Source of the DNA: Mercurialis annua
Taxonomy: Eukaryota; Streptophyta; Magnoliopsida; Malpighiales; Euphorbiaceae
Direction: 5' to 3'
Assembly (NCBI RefSeq): GCF_937616625.2
Contig: NC_065576.1
Span: 746,501 to 810,500, forward strand
DNA: 64,000 nt
Every line of letters starts with the position of its first letter. The stretch's first letter is position 1. Positions 1 through 14,774 of this stretch are shown here, piece by piece. The notes beneath the pieces were generated by a model. It did no database searches. It was not told the origin of the DNA and saw nothing but the letters and a program-made list of their open reading frames with translations. Both the position numbers and the translations under genes were made by a program.

Positions 1-8
1 AAACAAAG

Positions 9-1910
<1,902 letters not shown>

Positions 1911-2240
1911 TTACAGCCTCTTAAATATATCATAATTAACAATTTGATACCTCTTATTTTAAAAATCTACTTAATGATTTTTCAATTTTAATTAATTTTT
2001 TAAAATTTCGACATTTATTTTTAAACGATTATCCACCTTTAATTTCGTGAACAGTTTCGTCTCTCACTGTTAATTTTATTAAACAATTTAGTACCTTTCT
2101 TTTAAATAATTTAGTACCTCAATTCTAGTTCTCTAACTAAAGGATCTCTCAGTTGACAAAATTAAAACCGAGCGACCATTAAGTAGATTTTTAAAACAAG
2201 AGGTACCAAAATATCAATTATGGTATAAAAGACTGAATTT
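1911..2240. mobile_element. MITE-like inverted-repeat element
   Basis: The two halves are imperfect reverse complements. The left half carries 'gatacctcttattttaaaaa' followed by 'tctacttaatg', and the right half carries the reverse complement of nearly the same text (ggtacctcttgttttaaaa). No ORF is present. Exact ends and target duplication were not resolved. Confidence 0.6.
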
Positions 2241-2360
2241 ATCTCATGTTTGCTTTTCGTGAAAAAATATCAATTGAAGTGAGAGGTTTCTTCAAACGAT
2301 AAAGAGCCAATTCGAAATAATCCACACTTAAAGGGCGAGATCCATAACATTGTTTTTTTC

Positions 2361-2422
2361 CAGTGCAGGAAAATTACACGAGAATTTTCAGTCCTATGCT
2401 CTACCAGCTAAGCTATTCTGAC
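2361..2422 (-). pseudogene. degenerate organelle-type tRNA-Phe(GAA) remnant
   Basis: Read on the minus strand, the segment has a D-arm-like 'tagcttagctggtagagca' followed by an anticodon arm 'aggactgaaaattctcgtgt' with GAA in the loop. This resembles plastid tRNA-Phe much more than nuclear tRNA-Phe. The T arm is lost: no GGTTCRA box follows. It is probably an old organelle-DNA insertion or tRNA-derived repeat, not a working gene. Confidence 0.4.
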
Positions 2423-3919
2423 AATCTTATTTTAGACGCCTCATCTTATTCATTTTACTAAATAACTTTAGTCCATATCAATTAAAAAAATAAATCAGAT
2501 AATGATTTGAATTGTTAATCATTCCATTTTCCACTAAAAAGAGGTTTCGGTGCGGGCCGCAAGAGCGGTATCAAATCGAGGCAAACTCTGATATGACCTC
2601 CAAATAATAGGGATCAAGATCGGCCGGCAAGACAATAGGGGATAAGTTTCATCGTCGAAAGAAAAACAGTCTGGATCACCAGTTAAGATATATGAGATTA
2701 CAATGACGATTACATAAGAATAATCAATAATCCTACTTTTTTATTTACCCGAAAAATCTGAACTAAAAAATTTAAAAGTCTCATATAAAACGGTGTCGTT
2801 TTACATCTAAAACGATGTCGGTATCTAATGAATTATTTATTCTCTATGTTTTTTTTATAATGACGTAAATGAAGATCACAGAATGATTTAATATTTCGTC
2901 AAATTTACTAGTTATCTCAATCAATTATTACTAAAACAACTGAATAATTATAACAGTACGTGCTGGCAACAATGTATGAGTTATACAAGATAAATTTCCT
3001 TTCAAGTGTATGAGTTAATTTATATTTGTGGCTATCACCACCAAGAGATTTTTATAAAATTAATTTGATGGTGATATTTTATAAATTTACCTGTGCACTA
3101 ATTAAATAATAATATTTTATTTGTAATTATTTGATTATTGATTTTAGCTAAACTGCTATTCTCGTCGTTTTGAAATAGTTGTCGTTTTAAAGAAATTTTT
3201 TTATTTCATAATACTTGTCATTTTAAAATATCAAAAAAGCATTTATTGCTATTTTTATATATATATCCCTTATTAATTCATTGGAAGAAAACAAACATAA
3301 GAAAGAGTCTTAATTATAAGAGTGTTTATTTCATACAACCGTTGCGCCTTACAACAAGCCAATGGGCATTTGCGATAGAAAATCTTTCAATTATTACTGA
3401 TTTTTTATCATTTAATTTTTCAAATGGCTAACGCACTATTGATTATTTGATTTGTTATACAAATGACATGGCGCAACGGTTGTATCCTATAATCTTCCCA
3501 GTTATAATAACAAATTTCAAAAAGGGATTAATTTAGTAAAATTGCTAATAAATTTAGACATATTTATTATTTTTTAATCTGTGTGAAAATGGTTAAAGTG
3601 ATAACTATTTCAAAACGGAAAAAAATAACGACTGATATAACTCCATTTTCACCAATAAAAAATTTAGTTTTGAAAATAAGATTATTATTCCACTAGTGAG
3701 ATATTTAATTTTGGAAATTAAATTATCATTTAATACAATTGTAAAATTATATAGAAATTTTAAAATAACAATTATTGATAGACAAAAATATTTAATTAAA
3801 ACGATAACTAAAAAAACAAAAGAAGTATTTGAAGGGCATTGTTGCAAGGCTTTTGTTCATGCAATAAAGTCTCCATTATGTAAAGATTGAGATGTTAGAA
3901 AATTTAGAATAGTTTTAAA
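2423..3919. other. intergenic, no gene seen
   Basis: Mostly AT-rich filler. A less AT-rich patch at about 2545-2690 is distinct in base composition but has no coding signature. Around 3336-3490 there is an inverted motif (caaccgttgcgcc / ggcgcaacggttg) that suggests the ends of another small inverted-repeat element. Confidence 0.5.
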
Positions 3920-4198
3920 GTTTAATTGTTTAAGAAATCACGAAACTTAACACGTTTAATAAATTTTATATAATTTTTTAATTTTGGTAATTTAATATAT
4001 GTTTTTTTATAATTTTAAACACCGAATAATTTTCAGTCAAAAAATACTGATCAATATATCAGAATAAACAATGTTCTGGCGTCCATATCATCATTTTTTT
4101 ACGGAAAATTGTGCAGTGTTTAAAGTTGCAAAAAGTTAAAGTTAGTGTTATATCTGTAAAATATGTTAAAATTTGTGAATTTTTATATAGTTAAACCT
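3920..4198. mobile_element. MULE-like MITE, family A copy 1
   Basis: Inverted-repeat element of 279 bp. Flanks are agttttaaa (3911-3919) and aattttaaa (4199-4207), a 9-bp target duplication with one mismatch. The terminal text (aatcacgaaacttaacacg) and the central 'ttctggcgtccatatcat' are shared with the copies at 8477-8803 and about 14473-14774. Non-coding. Confidence 0.75.
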
Positions 4199-4624
4199 AA
4201 TTTTAAAAAATACTTTAGTCTTGTTTTTTGGTTTTTAGAAATTAACTTTCAGTTTTGTATCAGTAGTTATACCTGGGCTGTTCATTATAGTTAACTTTTT
4301 TTTATTGATGACTAGTTTTGCACAATCAATAATTATACCTGGGTTGTTCATTAAAGTTTCAGTTTTTATACCTGGTTTTTAGAAATGGTTCACTAGTTAT
4401 TATTGATGAGCCATTTATACTTATCACTCTATACTTCATCCAATGACATTAATCTTTGACAAAAAAATGATACTCCCACGGTTAATTTATAATATTTGTC
4501 TTATTTAACCATTTTATATAAATTAAAAATCAATAAGTATATTTTAATTTGTATGTATTTTAATAAATTATCAACATTAATTACTACTACTTTTGACTAG
4601 TTTTTTTTAGTCTTATTAAATTAT

Positions 4625-7374
4625 GGGCAATGCTATTTGGCCCGAATTTCAGTGGACACAAAATGGCCAGAATAATTATAAATTGCAAATCAGTCACTTT
4701 ATTTATGATCTCTCTAATTGTACTCAAATATGCACAAACTTTTAAGTGTACTAGTAATTACTCCAAATAATGGCACGGCAAACAAAGAAGACATCAACAT
4801 GAATATTTATAAACGGAAAACTTCATTATCAGGTTCTTACATTATTTCTTTTTATTTTAAAACACCCTTATATTTGATAATTTTAGTAAGTAGTCCCTAT
4901 ATTATTAATTAAAAATATCCACATTGTAAGGACCAACTGAAATAAAAAAATTTAAAGATTTTACAAAAATTTGAAAAATAGTGTACATTTAATATATTAT
5001 ATTTTTACTTTATATACAAAACATAGCCTTATTTTAGTAGTTTACATATTGTAAATGATTATGAAAAAGTAAAAATTATTTGTGAAACATTTGAAAATAG
5101 GAATAAATTTTATCAAAATTAAATATTGAATAATTAAAATTATAAAATATTTAATTTAGTAGAGATCTAGATATATAATTTTAAGAGAGACATACTAAAT
5201 TATAGTAACATATTCAATAAAAGAAAATTTTAAATAATTCAAAAGCAATAAATAATGATAATATGTCGTCATTGTAGATAAGTAGAATACAAAATTAACA
5301 TTTGAGCTAGAATAAAAAAAATAAATGATCAAGTCAATGTGTGTGCAAATTAGGAGCATGAACAAATCGAGTTGAATCTAAGCTAAATTCAAATTCAACC
5401 TCTCGAATTTCAACTTGTTATACAAGCTTGATGTCCATCTCAAACAATATCTGACTTGAGGTCAATAAAAAATTAAGAAAAAAATATCACAATCGATGTA
5501 TTTTAATGTTTTTTTAAATAAAATATATACTTTAATCAATTAAAATGATATACATTTAAATAAAAAAATAAAAAAATAATATAATAAAAATATTATTACT
5601 TTATGTGTGTAAGAGGCTCGTGAGTCTCGCAAGTCTATTAAATTGATCCACGAGCTTGACTTGAATTTTTTAAACTGATCTCAAATAACTACATGCTATA
5701 CATATAATAATTTTATAAATATAAATATTAAGGCCATAGTAAGGCCATAATAGATTTTAATAATTATCTTATAGTTTTTAATTAATAATTAAATTTTATA
5801 AATGAAAAGGGCATTAACGTAAATGTGCATGCTCCCTCCATCTGTATTTTTATATATAGTATAGATTAAATTCTAATATAGATTCAAATAATTTTGACTC
5901 ATACCAATATAAATTTAATATATTGGATGATAAAAATTAGTTTCAAGCTGGGCATAAGCCGAGCGTGAACTTGTAGTGAAAAAGGAGCAAGTGAGTTCCA
6001 AAACCGTCCAGGTGTGTCAGGTGTAGGGAACATTCCTCACTCACCTGTCAGAGGATCTTCTGTGGTCTCAGGATCAGTTACACATGAGTATGGATCGTTA
6101 CAAAGTCTCGGAGCTCGTCTTTCCGATCTGGCTAGGCAGAGCTTTTATATTTCTAGTTCCGAAACTCGAAAAGAACCTCTGATCTGACGTTGTCTAATGT
6201 ATACATCCGAGGTGATACTTCGACATCCTCAGTCTGGTGACCCCCCAGATCACGAGGTCTGTGAATCTGGAGTGGTCGGGTCCGACCTATGAAGGTCGTT
6301 TGCATTATACGTTTTCGGGCTCAAGTATTTGGTCGGAGTGTCCTTTGCTTGCCACAATTCGGGGTCAATCCTTGATACTAGGTTAGTAAATTTTTTGACT
6401 TAGCGATATTTGTCCTTGGCGAGGTTGCTTCGCCCCTACTAATTATACTACTATGTTATCAATATAGTAATTAAAAGAACCAATTTCATATCAATGTTTT
6501 TAAAAATTAACTTATATATTAAAATGGAATAAAACTAAAAATAATGATTTATTATTTCACATGATTTAATCTTTAAATGACATATTTCAATTTAATACTA
6601 AACTGTAAATTATTCATTTATAGTTGATTATAATAATAAATTTAATTTAACTAATTCCTTGTCATTAAATTATAAATTATTAGTATAAATTTAAAGCTTA
6701 TTGCTCTTTTTAATTGGATTTTTTAGAGTAGAAATATTAATTTCAAATTATTACAGCATTATGTTTTATTACTACTACTACTAATAATAATACTATTATA
6801 ACTGTTATAATTATTAACTAATGAGCTTTAAAATTTCATGCACTTATTAATATTTTTTCAAAGTAAATGATTTAGTAATAATTAAATCCAAATTAACTTA
6901 ATAAATAATGATATGTTTAAATAATTATATTTGGAAAAAATTTGTATTTAAATAAACTAATGATTTTTGTATGACTATAATTAAGTTTTTAAGAAAAATA
7001 ATAAATTAAAATTATACAATACAAAAAAAAATATACATTAATAAGAAATAAAAACCTATCACTATTATTTTGCTGCACTTTTCAAAAAATTATAAATTAT
7101 AACTATAAAAGGGGTCACAGAGACAAAAATAAAGAGGAGGTACTATAGGGATATATTAGCCTACTCATAAATTGTGGAGTGTAAAAACCGAATTCCAAAA
7201 ATATTTGAATTATGTTGCTTTGTTTCTATAAATGGACTTTGACCGAAAGTAATAAATGTTTCTTTTGCTAAATAGGTTTTTATTTGCAGTGATAACCTTA
7301 TTATGTTTTTAATTTCAAAAGAATCCATTCTGGCCAAATTGTGGCCATAATTTTCGGGCCAAATAGATTTTCCC
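4625..7374. mobile_element. 2.75-kb non-autonomous Mutator-like element
   Basis: The left end (gggcaatgctatttggcccg) and right end (reverse complement gggaaaatctatttggcccg) are inverted repeats. Similarity continues inward for about 60 bases through a shared 'tggccagaat'. Both sides carry the perfect 9-bp direct repeat ttaaattat (4616-4624 and 7375-7383), the hallmark target duplication of MULEs. There is no transposase-like ORF. Inside are AT-rich filler and a compositionally foreign block at about 5940-6440. No gene was recognised in the element. Confidence 0.82.
5940..6440 (-). mobile_element. probable LTR-retrotransposon LTR fragment inside the MULE
   Basis: A roughly 500-bp block of near 50% GC in a 75% AT background. 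Read on the minus strand it has a promoter-like TATA motif (tataaaagctctgcc) followed by pyrimidine- and GA-rich text, and stop codons in all frames. This is typical of a plant LTR rather than a captured exon. No paired LTR, PBS or target duplication was found, so it is a fragment or solo LTR. Confidence 0.45.
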
Positions 7375-7659
7375 TTAAATTATTTACTGTTAAGCATAAA
7401 TTTAAAAAAATAGCAATGAATGTCTTTTGGTATTCTAAAGTAACAGATATTAGGTAAATATATAAAGTTATCACTTAATTAGATAAAAATAACTATACTA
7501 CTTTATATAAATCAACTTCTCAATATTTATATTTTCTCCATTTTAAACTAATAGGTTACATTTTTTTAAAAAGCAATTATTTTGTTATTTAAATGATTAA
7601 TTATAATATTTGTCATCATAAATTTTAGTAAAATACTTAAAAAATAAAATAATATAAAA

Positions 7660-7800
7660 CTTAATGTTAAGTTAAAAACGGAAAATAGGCGCTCTTCTGG
7701 ATTATGCGATGTTGCGGGTTCAAACCACATTTGTGTATGCGCCCGTTTAAAATTTGAAGTCAGCGCTCTCGCAAAAAACATTATTCGATCCGAGTGCGGA
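7660..7800 (+). mobile_element. tRNA-related SINE remnant
   Basis: Carries a B-box-like 'gcgggttcaaacca' about 35 bases after an A-box-like 'taggcgctcttctgg', the internal polymerase III promoter layout of tRNA-derived SINEs. No A-tail or target duplication was resolved. Confidence 0.4.
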
Positions 7801-8476
7801 TTATTGTGGAGGTTAAATTAAGATGATTTCATAGTTGAAACTATTTAGGACACTTTATTACTATGCATCGAAAATAAATGAACAATTTTTTTTTATAAAT
7901 TAATATATATTGTCTTGATAACTTAGTTTTTTAATACTTGTTTTTGTTTTAAGTTATTTCTATCAATTTGGAATGAATGAGATATTTAATTAAATGTGTT
8001 TCAATTAATAATAAACTACTATTTATTTTTAAATTTAATTCATTTCAGCATTAAATTTGAAAGAAGTAGTATTAACTTTACTAATCACAACTTGTCTAAG
8101 CATTAATATAAACAAGTGCAAGATTATCCATGAATTAGTTTTTGAAACAACTTGAAACTAGTACCACTCAATGCTACTCTTAGTCTCTTACTAGGTTTTG
8201 GACTATATGTTAAAATCATCAATGCCACATGAATTTTGAAACTTATCTTTTATGTAGCTCATTAATATGTCATTAAATTTTTCTGCCTCTTATCCTTCAA
8301 ATTTTCCATGCATATTTTAAAAAATTAAAATTAAAATCACTCCAAATCCTTGAAAATTAATCTTATGTTTTATTCTCAATTTCTAGTACATGGATGATAC
8401 ATATATAACTCATTTAAAATGACTATTTTTCTTTTATTTAGACAAATATTATTGTAGTGGAAGCCAATACTATATA

Positions 8477-8803
8477 GGTTTAATTGCGTAAAAAATCACA
8501 AACTTTAACATATTTTGTAAATTTAACATAAACTTTCAATTTTGGCAAATTAATGCACAAACTTTAATTTTTTTTATAATTTTAGCACCGATCAATTTTC
8601 CTTCAAAAAAATAGAAAAAAATGCTGGTATATACACCAGAATAATCACCGTTCCGGCGTCCACATCAACATTTTTTTAATAGAAAATGATAAGTGCTAAA
8701 ATTGCAAAACATCAAAAGTTTGTGTATTAATTTTCCAGAATGAAAAATTTATATTAAATCTGCAAAACACGCTAAAATTTGTGATTTTTTACGCCATTAA
8801 GTC
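8477..8803. mobile_element. MULE-like MITE, family A copy 2
   Basis: 327-bp inverted-repeat element. The perfect 9-bp target duplication tactatata lies at 8468-8476 and 8804-8812. Ends read ggtttaattgcg and, in reverse complement, gacttaatggcg. Its internal palindrome shares the 'ttccggcgtccacatca' centre with the copy at 3920. Non-coding. Confidence 0.85.
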
Positions 8804-9477
8804 TACTATATAGTAGGAAAGAAAAACAAAATTGAAAGAAATTATTTATTAGTTTTCATTACTATAATTAAAATGATAGATCTTTCAAAGTAGAATATTT
8901 TTTTATATAAAATCACATATTTTAGAAGAAAGAATATATGCTAATTAAATATTTTCCTCCATAATGCACGCTTAACACATTAAGAATATTAGAGAGATAA
9001 TTTAAAAATCATGGAAATAATAGTTATATATGCATACCAAGAAATTTAATTCAATACTTTAATTAAACGATTCTAATAAAATTGTGTCATAATAATCTAA
9101 TTGAAAGATTCAAAGATGCTATCTAATTGGTACTTGCCACATAAGCAGCTGACCCATTTCTGATTAGGATGTACACCTGTTAATAAGAAACATAATAATA
9201 ATAATAATTAAATAGAATAACTCTATTTATGAAGCAAGAATTAATAAAGATAGTAAATTTTCTATTTTAACATAATTTTTTTATTAAAAATAAATAAATA
9301 AATATATATAATCTCATCAAAGTAAAAAATATTGATTTATCTGTATTAATTATCGATGATAAATAGCACCATCCATAAAATATTTATAGATGAATTAGAA
9401 ATAAATCTATTTATTATATAAACTGTATATTAGTGTTTATTTATTTTGAATATAAATATAATAAAATTCATTAAATA

Positions 9478-9738
9478 CTCCATTTGTTCCATGACTATAA
9501 GAAATATGTATATTTTGAGTTGTTTTATGATAGATTATTTTTTTCATTTTTAGCTATACTTTAACGATTATAGACTAATATTAATAGATTGAATATATTT
9601 TTTATCCGATTAGAATATACTAATTAGAATAAATTTATGGATTATTTTTAGAATATGAAAAAAAGCTATTATTTTTAATTATATTATGGAATAGAGAGAG
9701 AACTTAATATTTTTTTTATAATTATGAGACGGAAAGAA
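9478..9738. mobile_element. degenerate Stowaway-like MITE
   Basis: Left terminus ctccatttgttcc after TA, right terminus gagacggaaagaa before TA. This matches the CTCCCTCCGTCC-type termini and TA target site of Tc1/mariner Stowaway MITEs, with several mismatches. The interior is AT-rich and non-coding. Confidence 0.55.
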
Positions 9739-10081
9739 TATTTTGAAATAATAAACTTTACCATGCCGATAATTTTTTACGATTAAAGAAATTAATTAAA
9801 AAAAACTTTCGTTTTTTAAACAATAAATTTGATAAAGATAGACATAATAGTTTCAAAACTCTCAATAAATGAGAATCAGGTACTTCTTATTAAAATGGCC
9901 TAAACAAAACAATTAAGATTTACTTATTCTTTTATCCAAACCCAAATAATCAGATAATATCTTGAAATTACCTATTTTTTCACCTTTTCTTTTCCTGAAA
10001 AGCTGATTCCTTTTATCGTTTTTCTGTTATTTTTTAACAAAGAATTGTAATTTTGATTCTCACGCTAGTAATTCTTCCCAC

Positions 10082-10088
10082 TATAAAA
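10082..10088 (+). promoter_or_regulatory. TATA box of the DUF789 gene
   Basis: TATAAAA in the context cactataaaaaccac. It would place the transcript start near 10115 and give a leader of about 500 nt rich in C, T and A runs. Confidence 0.5.
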
Positions 10089-10189
10089 ACCACTCCTAAT
10101 CTAATCTTTTTGAACAGAAAACATGGAATTCTGTTGAAAAGACATAAAATTTTCTTGATTTTCTTTTCTTGCAAAATTCTGTTTTCTTG

Positions 10190-10195
10190 ATGTAA
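10190..10195 (+). promoter_or_regulatory. AUG-UAA start-stop upstream ORF
   Basis: ATGTAA lies in the predicted leader of the DUF789 transcript, about 430 nt before the main start. A second short upstream frame begins at 10124 (four codons then TGA). Minimal AUG-stop elements can stall ribosomes and lower translation or mRNA stability in plants. Relevance here depends on the true transcript start and is inference. Confidence 0.35.
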
Positions 10196-10623
10196 CTTGA
10201 AGAAATTATCCGTTGAAACGTTGGATTTCTTGAGTATTGAGATTAATTTGAGTTTTCTTTAAGTTTAGATCAGCTTGAGTTAAACAGAGTGTAAGCAAAT
10301 CAAGAACCAGAGAATCAAATTAAGCAATCTTGGAAATTTTCTTGAATTTGAAAACTTGAGTTAATTTTGCATAAGTTGGGGTGTCCAAACGTCAAAAAAT
10401 AGAATTGTTTTTCTTGCATTTCTGTTTCTCCTCGTCACTTATTTTCTTTTCCTATTTTATAATTTTGTCTAATAAGGAAATCAAATCCCGACAATTTCTC
10501 ATTCTTTCATAATTTCTCTCTCATTTTTGTCTATTTTCTTGACCTTTCTCTGTTTTTCTTTTCTGGGATTAGGAGGGAAAACAAAAGAAAATTTTCTCTC
10601 CTATTTCTCTCTCTAAAAAAATC

Positions 10624-12836
10624 ATGATTTTTGACAAGGGTTCATCACCACAATCAAATCTTGATTGTTTTCTTCATTGCACAACCCCTTCTGTTCCTTC
10701 TCAATTTCTTGCAAAGGTTTGTTCTTTTGAGTTTTTAATGATGTTTTGTTTCTTGGGTGGTTCTTGATTTTTATGTTTATTTTTTTTGTTTTTGTTTTTT
10801 CAGACAGAGATTATGAATTTAAACCGTTTATGGCATCCATGGGAAAGAGAGACAGTTGAGTATTTTACATTGGGTGATCTTTGGAATTGTTTTGATGAAT
10901 GGAGTGCTTATGGTGCTGGTGTTCCTATTGTTATGAACAACAATGGTGAAACTTTAGTTCAGTACTATGTTCCTTATCTCTCTGCAATCCAAATTTTCAC
11001 TAGCAATTCCTCTCTTAATTCTTTCAGGTACTTTTTGTTTTGTTTTTATGAATCTGTATGTTAAATTTTAGCTCTTGAATTTAGATTATCAATTGCATTC
11101 CTTTAGTGATCATTTTGACTTAGTCTTAGTTTTGATTTGTTCAAATAGTGCTGCAATATGCAATTTATATCAATAAGTTTGTGATTTTTGTGGAATTTAT
11201 TTGTGGTTGATGAATTGAGGTGAAAAAGTAGTAACATTTCGAATGGTTTGGTTTCGTTAGGGAAGAGACTGAATCCGGCGACGGTGAGACCAGAGATTCG
11301 TTTAGTGATTCTTGTAGCGATGAGAGTGAAAGCGATAAGTTATGGAGATGGGACGGATGTTCTTCCGAGGAAGGAGGATTCGAGCAAGATAATCTTTGGC
11401 CTCTCAATGATAGATTAGGCCACCTTTATTTTCAGTATTTTGAGAGATCAACTCCTTATGGAAGAGTTCCTCTAATGGATAAGGTACTCTTTTTTAAAAC
11501 TTTGAAATGGAGTTTTTCAATTTGATGTTCTTTCACTCTCACTTTTATTTGTCTTTTATTTTTATCTATCTGCCTTGTTCTTCCAAGATTATGGCCGGTG
11601 AAAGATAAGAGATCGATAGCATTGTAGTGAATATTGTGGTTTTGTCAAGAATCTATTAAAATTCTTTACATGATAAGCATCTCATAAAGATAAATGAAAC
11701 TTTTGACTACTGAATAAGAATTACTTGCTTTTTCTTTCTATTCTAGATTATAACATATGTGTTGATCTCGATCCTTGCTTTTGATATGATGTAGTCGATT
11801 CATCTTTTTCCTTTATCAAGTTCATCATAATGCCTCATGAGCATTTTTCTTTCCTTTGATTTGATATTGTCTCTTTAGCTTTTATTGTTTAGAAGGAGAA
11901 TCCTTGACACTGTTCTACCGTCACCACATTTACTACGAATTCCTTTTGTCGGTATCTTCATATTAAAGTAACTGGATTCCATTGACATCATCTAGGAATT
12001 TTGCTTTCAGATTAATGGATTGGCTCAAAGATACCCGGGCTTGATGTCGCTTCGCAGTGTGGATCTTTCTCCTGCTAGTTGGATGGCTGTTGCTTGGTCT
12101 GTGTCTCTCTCCCTCGTGCATAGATTAGGCAGATTCACGTGCTCGTTATCATATCTATATAAATGACAAGTAATCTAACAAAATTAGTATATAAAATGCA
12201 TGCTATCCACATTTAGATAATGTATTGATTCTGCTGTTGAATTCTGGATTAAATACCTTATTAAGCTTGAATTTAATTTCTTATTATGATTTAGATTCCT
12301 TTTATACTGATTTCCTACTTTCGCAGGCATGTCACATGATTCATATAAGATTAACAAAAATCGGATACTTATTGTATTTTATCTTCAGGTACCCTATATA
12401 TCACATTCCGATGGGGCGAACCATAAAGGACTTGTCGACATGTTTCCTCACATATCATACCTTGTCGTCATCATTTCAAGGTGCTTTTATTAAAATTTCG
12501 TTTTCGTTTTCACATTTATTAAATTTACTTGCTTAGAGAGCTACGTCCATGAACAACGTTTGGTTATATAGTATTTATGTGTTTGTGTAATCAGATATGC
12601 ATTTAGATGACGACATTGATAGTCCGGAAAGGAAGCGAAAGGAAGGGGAAAGTATTTCGCTCCCGCCATTTGGTTTGGCCACTTACAAGATGCAAGGCAA
12701 TGTGTGGATCTCAGGAAATTGTGGAAGGGACCAAGAGAGGCTAGTTTCACTTTTTAGTGTGGCAGATTCATGGCTAAAGCAACTGAGGGTCCAACACCAT
12801 GACTTCAATTACTTCATGGGAATTAGGCGTGGCTAA
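10624..12836 (+). CDS. DUF789 family protein
   Basis: Six exons, all with GT-AG borders and consistent phase: 10624-10716, 10804-11027, 11261-11483, 12011-12096, 12389-12480 and 12595-12836. They total 960 nt and encode 319 aa. Family motifs appear in order: [15 protein letters not shown] near the start, [48 protein letters not shown], an acidic Ser/Glu/Asp-rich linker in exon 3, [59 protein letters not shown], and the C-terminal [20 protein letters not shown]. This is full family length. There is no signal peptide or membrane span; the molecular role of the family is unknown to me. The ATG at 10624 starts the conserved N-terminus and is the first long frame after the leader. A 3' end near 13.2 kb is likely. 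Confidence 0.93.
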
Positions 12837-14472
12837 AACCACTAAACTTGCACTTTTGGCATCTCATGATAGGAATTGATCACTAAAATCCTCTTTTTTT
12901 GGTCGGATTTTTGGTTCCGAGCTCGAGAGTCAGCTTGTTTTCAGTATCGAGCTTCGCTTTTTAAGCTTATTGTAGGGGCTAACTCATGTAAATCAGTTTG
13001 ATCAACAATGAGTGCATGTGAGATGATAATTTAACCCTCTTGTTTTTTTTTTTTTTACTTTATTTGGGGTTTTTATGGAGTGTCCAATGAAGCCTTTTGT
13101 GTAGAGAGATGGATGAAGTCATGCACATAGAGAGAGGGAGAGATTAAGTGTGTGATCTTGACTTTGAAACTTCTTCTAGATTGTGTAACATTGTCTTGAA
13201 CATAATGAAAATGGTGAAACATTTGATGTTTTTCTTATGCAATTTAGTGTTCTAGTAATGATCTTTTTAGAAGTCTTTTTTTCTTCGACAAAACCGATCG
13301 AATTAACTAAAAAATATAATCGAATTAACCGAATAGATCAGTTAAATCGATTAATTTAGTTTAACTGATGGAATGATCTAACCATACATTTTGAGGATAG
13401 GTAGAAAATAGGTGATAGAATGATTTTTAAGATAAGTGTTGAACTAAGTATAGTAAAAAGTGGGTCCTAATTGATTTTGACTTGATCAACACTAAGTATA
13501 GTTTTACTTAATTTGCTTGAGAATTAGGTAGGAATACGATTGAAATCCCACTATGATTCGCTATTTGACTTCAAATTTCAACACTAATGGCCCATGGCCA
13601 ATGGCCACCAGCCAATAACCAATGGCCTAGTGCATGCTGGTCTGTGCTGGCTTGGTTCTAGAAACCTCATAGACTCATCGTATCATCTAATTAGTTGATC
13701 GCTCACAGATTATTTTAAAATCAACTCAAATCAATTTTATGACCCACTTAAAAAATTAAATTAAATTTTAACTTTTTTTAAAATATTGAAAATTACATAA
13801 TTTTTTTTATAAGAATCGTAGTATAGATATAATAATAAAAATGAAGATAAATTGTGAAAAATAGAGCATTAATTGTGTTTTTTTAAACTATGTAAGTGAA
13901 CTATTCTTTTGTGACGGAGAAAGCACATTCAATTATTATTTTTATTGAACTCAAGCTTACTAGTTGAGTTCAAGTAGCTTGGATGCAGCTCGACTTTAAA
14001 AATTTAAATATGTTCAAATTCGAATTTATATCATACATTCAGGCTTATATAATATTTCGAGTTTGGTATAACACATCCGAGCTTGTATAATATTTAATGT
14101 TTGGTATAACTCGACTCGTCTCGATTTGTTTACACAGTAAGAGTCATAAAGGAAATTAAGTTTCTTTTTATATAATTTACTCAAACTAGCTAATAATCTA
14201 GGTCGATCAATGAGGCTTTTTGAGCTTCTAAATATGCCGCTAATACGGCAAAACTAAGGTGGGAATGGAAAAATTAATGCCCAATTTTATACGTTAAGCT
14301 TGACAGTTTTAAAGGAAAATTTAGATGAAATTAAGACAGAAAAATTTGTAGCTTTTCTGTTCATTAAGGCACGTATTCAATTACCATTTACCTTACTCCA
14401 CCTTTATTATCACGAACACAATTAAATTATTCACTCAATTTTTTTTGATAGAGACGCCTCCTTGTATATATA
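12837..14472. other. 3' UTR and intergenic
   Basis: About 12837-13210 is probably the 3' UTR of the DUF789 gene (T-rich, then 'cataatgaaaat'). Beyond it, 13600-13670 has short imperfect repeats of 'ccaatggcc'. The stretch 13700-14150 resembles the 'aactcgagctcg' type of degenerate plant repeats. No gene seen. Confidence 0.5.
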
Positions 14473-14774
14473 TGCTTAAATGATTTAAAAATAACAAATT
14501 TTAACGTCTTACAAATTTAATATGAATTTTTAATTTTTTAATATCAGACATCAATTTTTGAATTTTTACAATTTGAAACACCGAATAATTTTTCGTTTCA
14601 AAATGCTGATGTGAACACCAGAACAATGTAAAATTTGATGTCCATAGCAATATTATTTTAACGAAAAGTTACTAAAACATCGAAAAAAGTGAGAGTTTAT
14701 GTTTAAAATTCTTAATTAAAATTCGTAATAAAATTAAAACATTTTAACGTTTGTGATTTTTTAAATAATTAAGC
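14473..14774. mobile_element. MULE-like MITE, family A copy 3
   Basis: Inverted-repeat element with ends gcttaaatgattt and, in reverse complement, gcttaattattt. It has the same interior layout as copies 1 and 2: caccgaataatttttcg, then 'aatgctgatgtgaacacc', then 'gatgtccatagcaat'. The target duplication is blurred (tatata-type flanks). Confidence 0.65.

Noticed and set aside
7566..7781. 71-codon minus-strand frame
   Set aside because: It overlaps a tRNA-related SINE remnant and AT-rich DNA, with no conserved motif.
13600..13670. Possible minisatellite of 'ccaatggcc'
   Set aside because: Repeats are short and irregular; no clean period.
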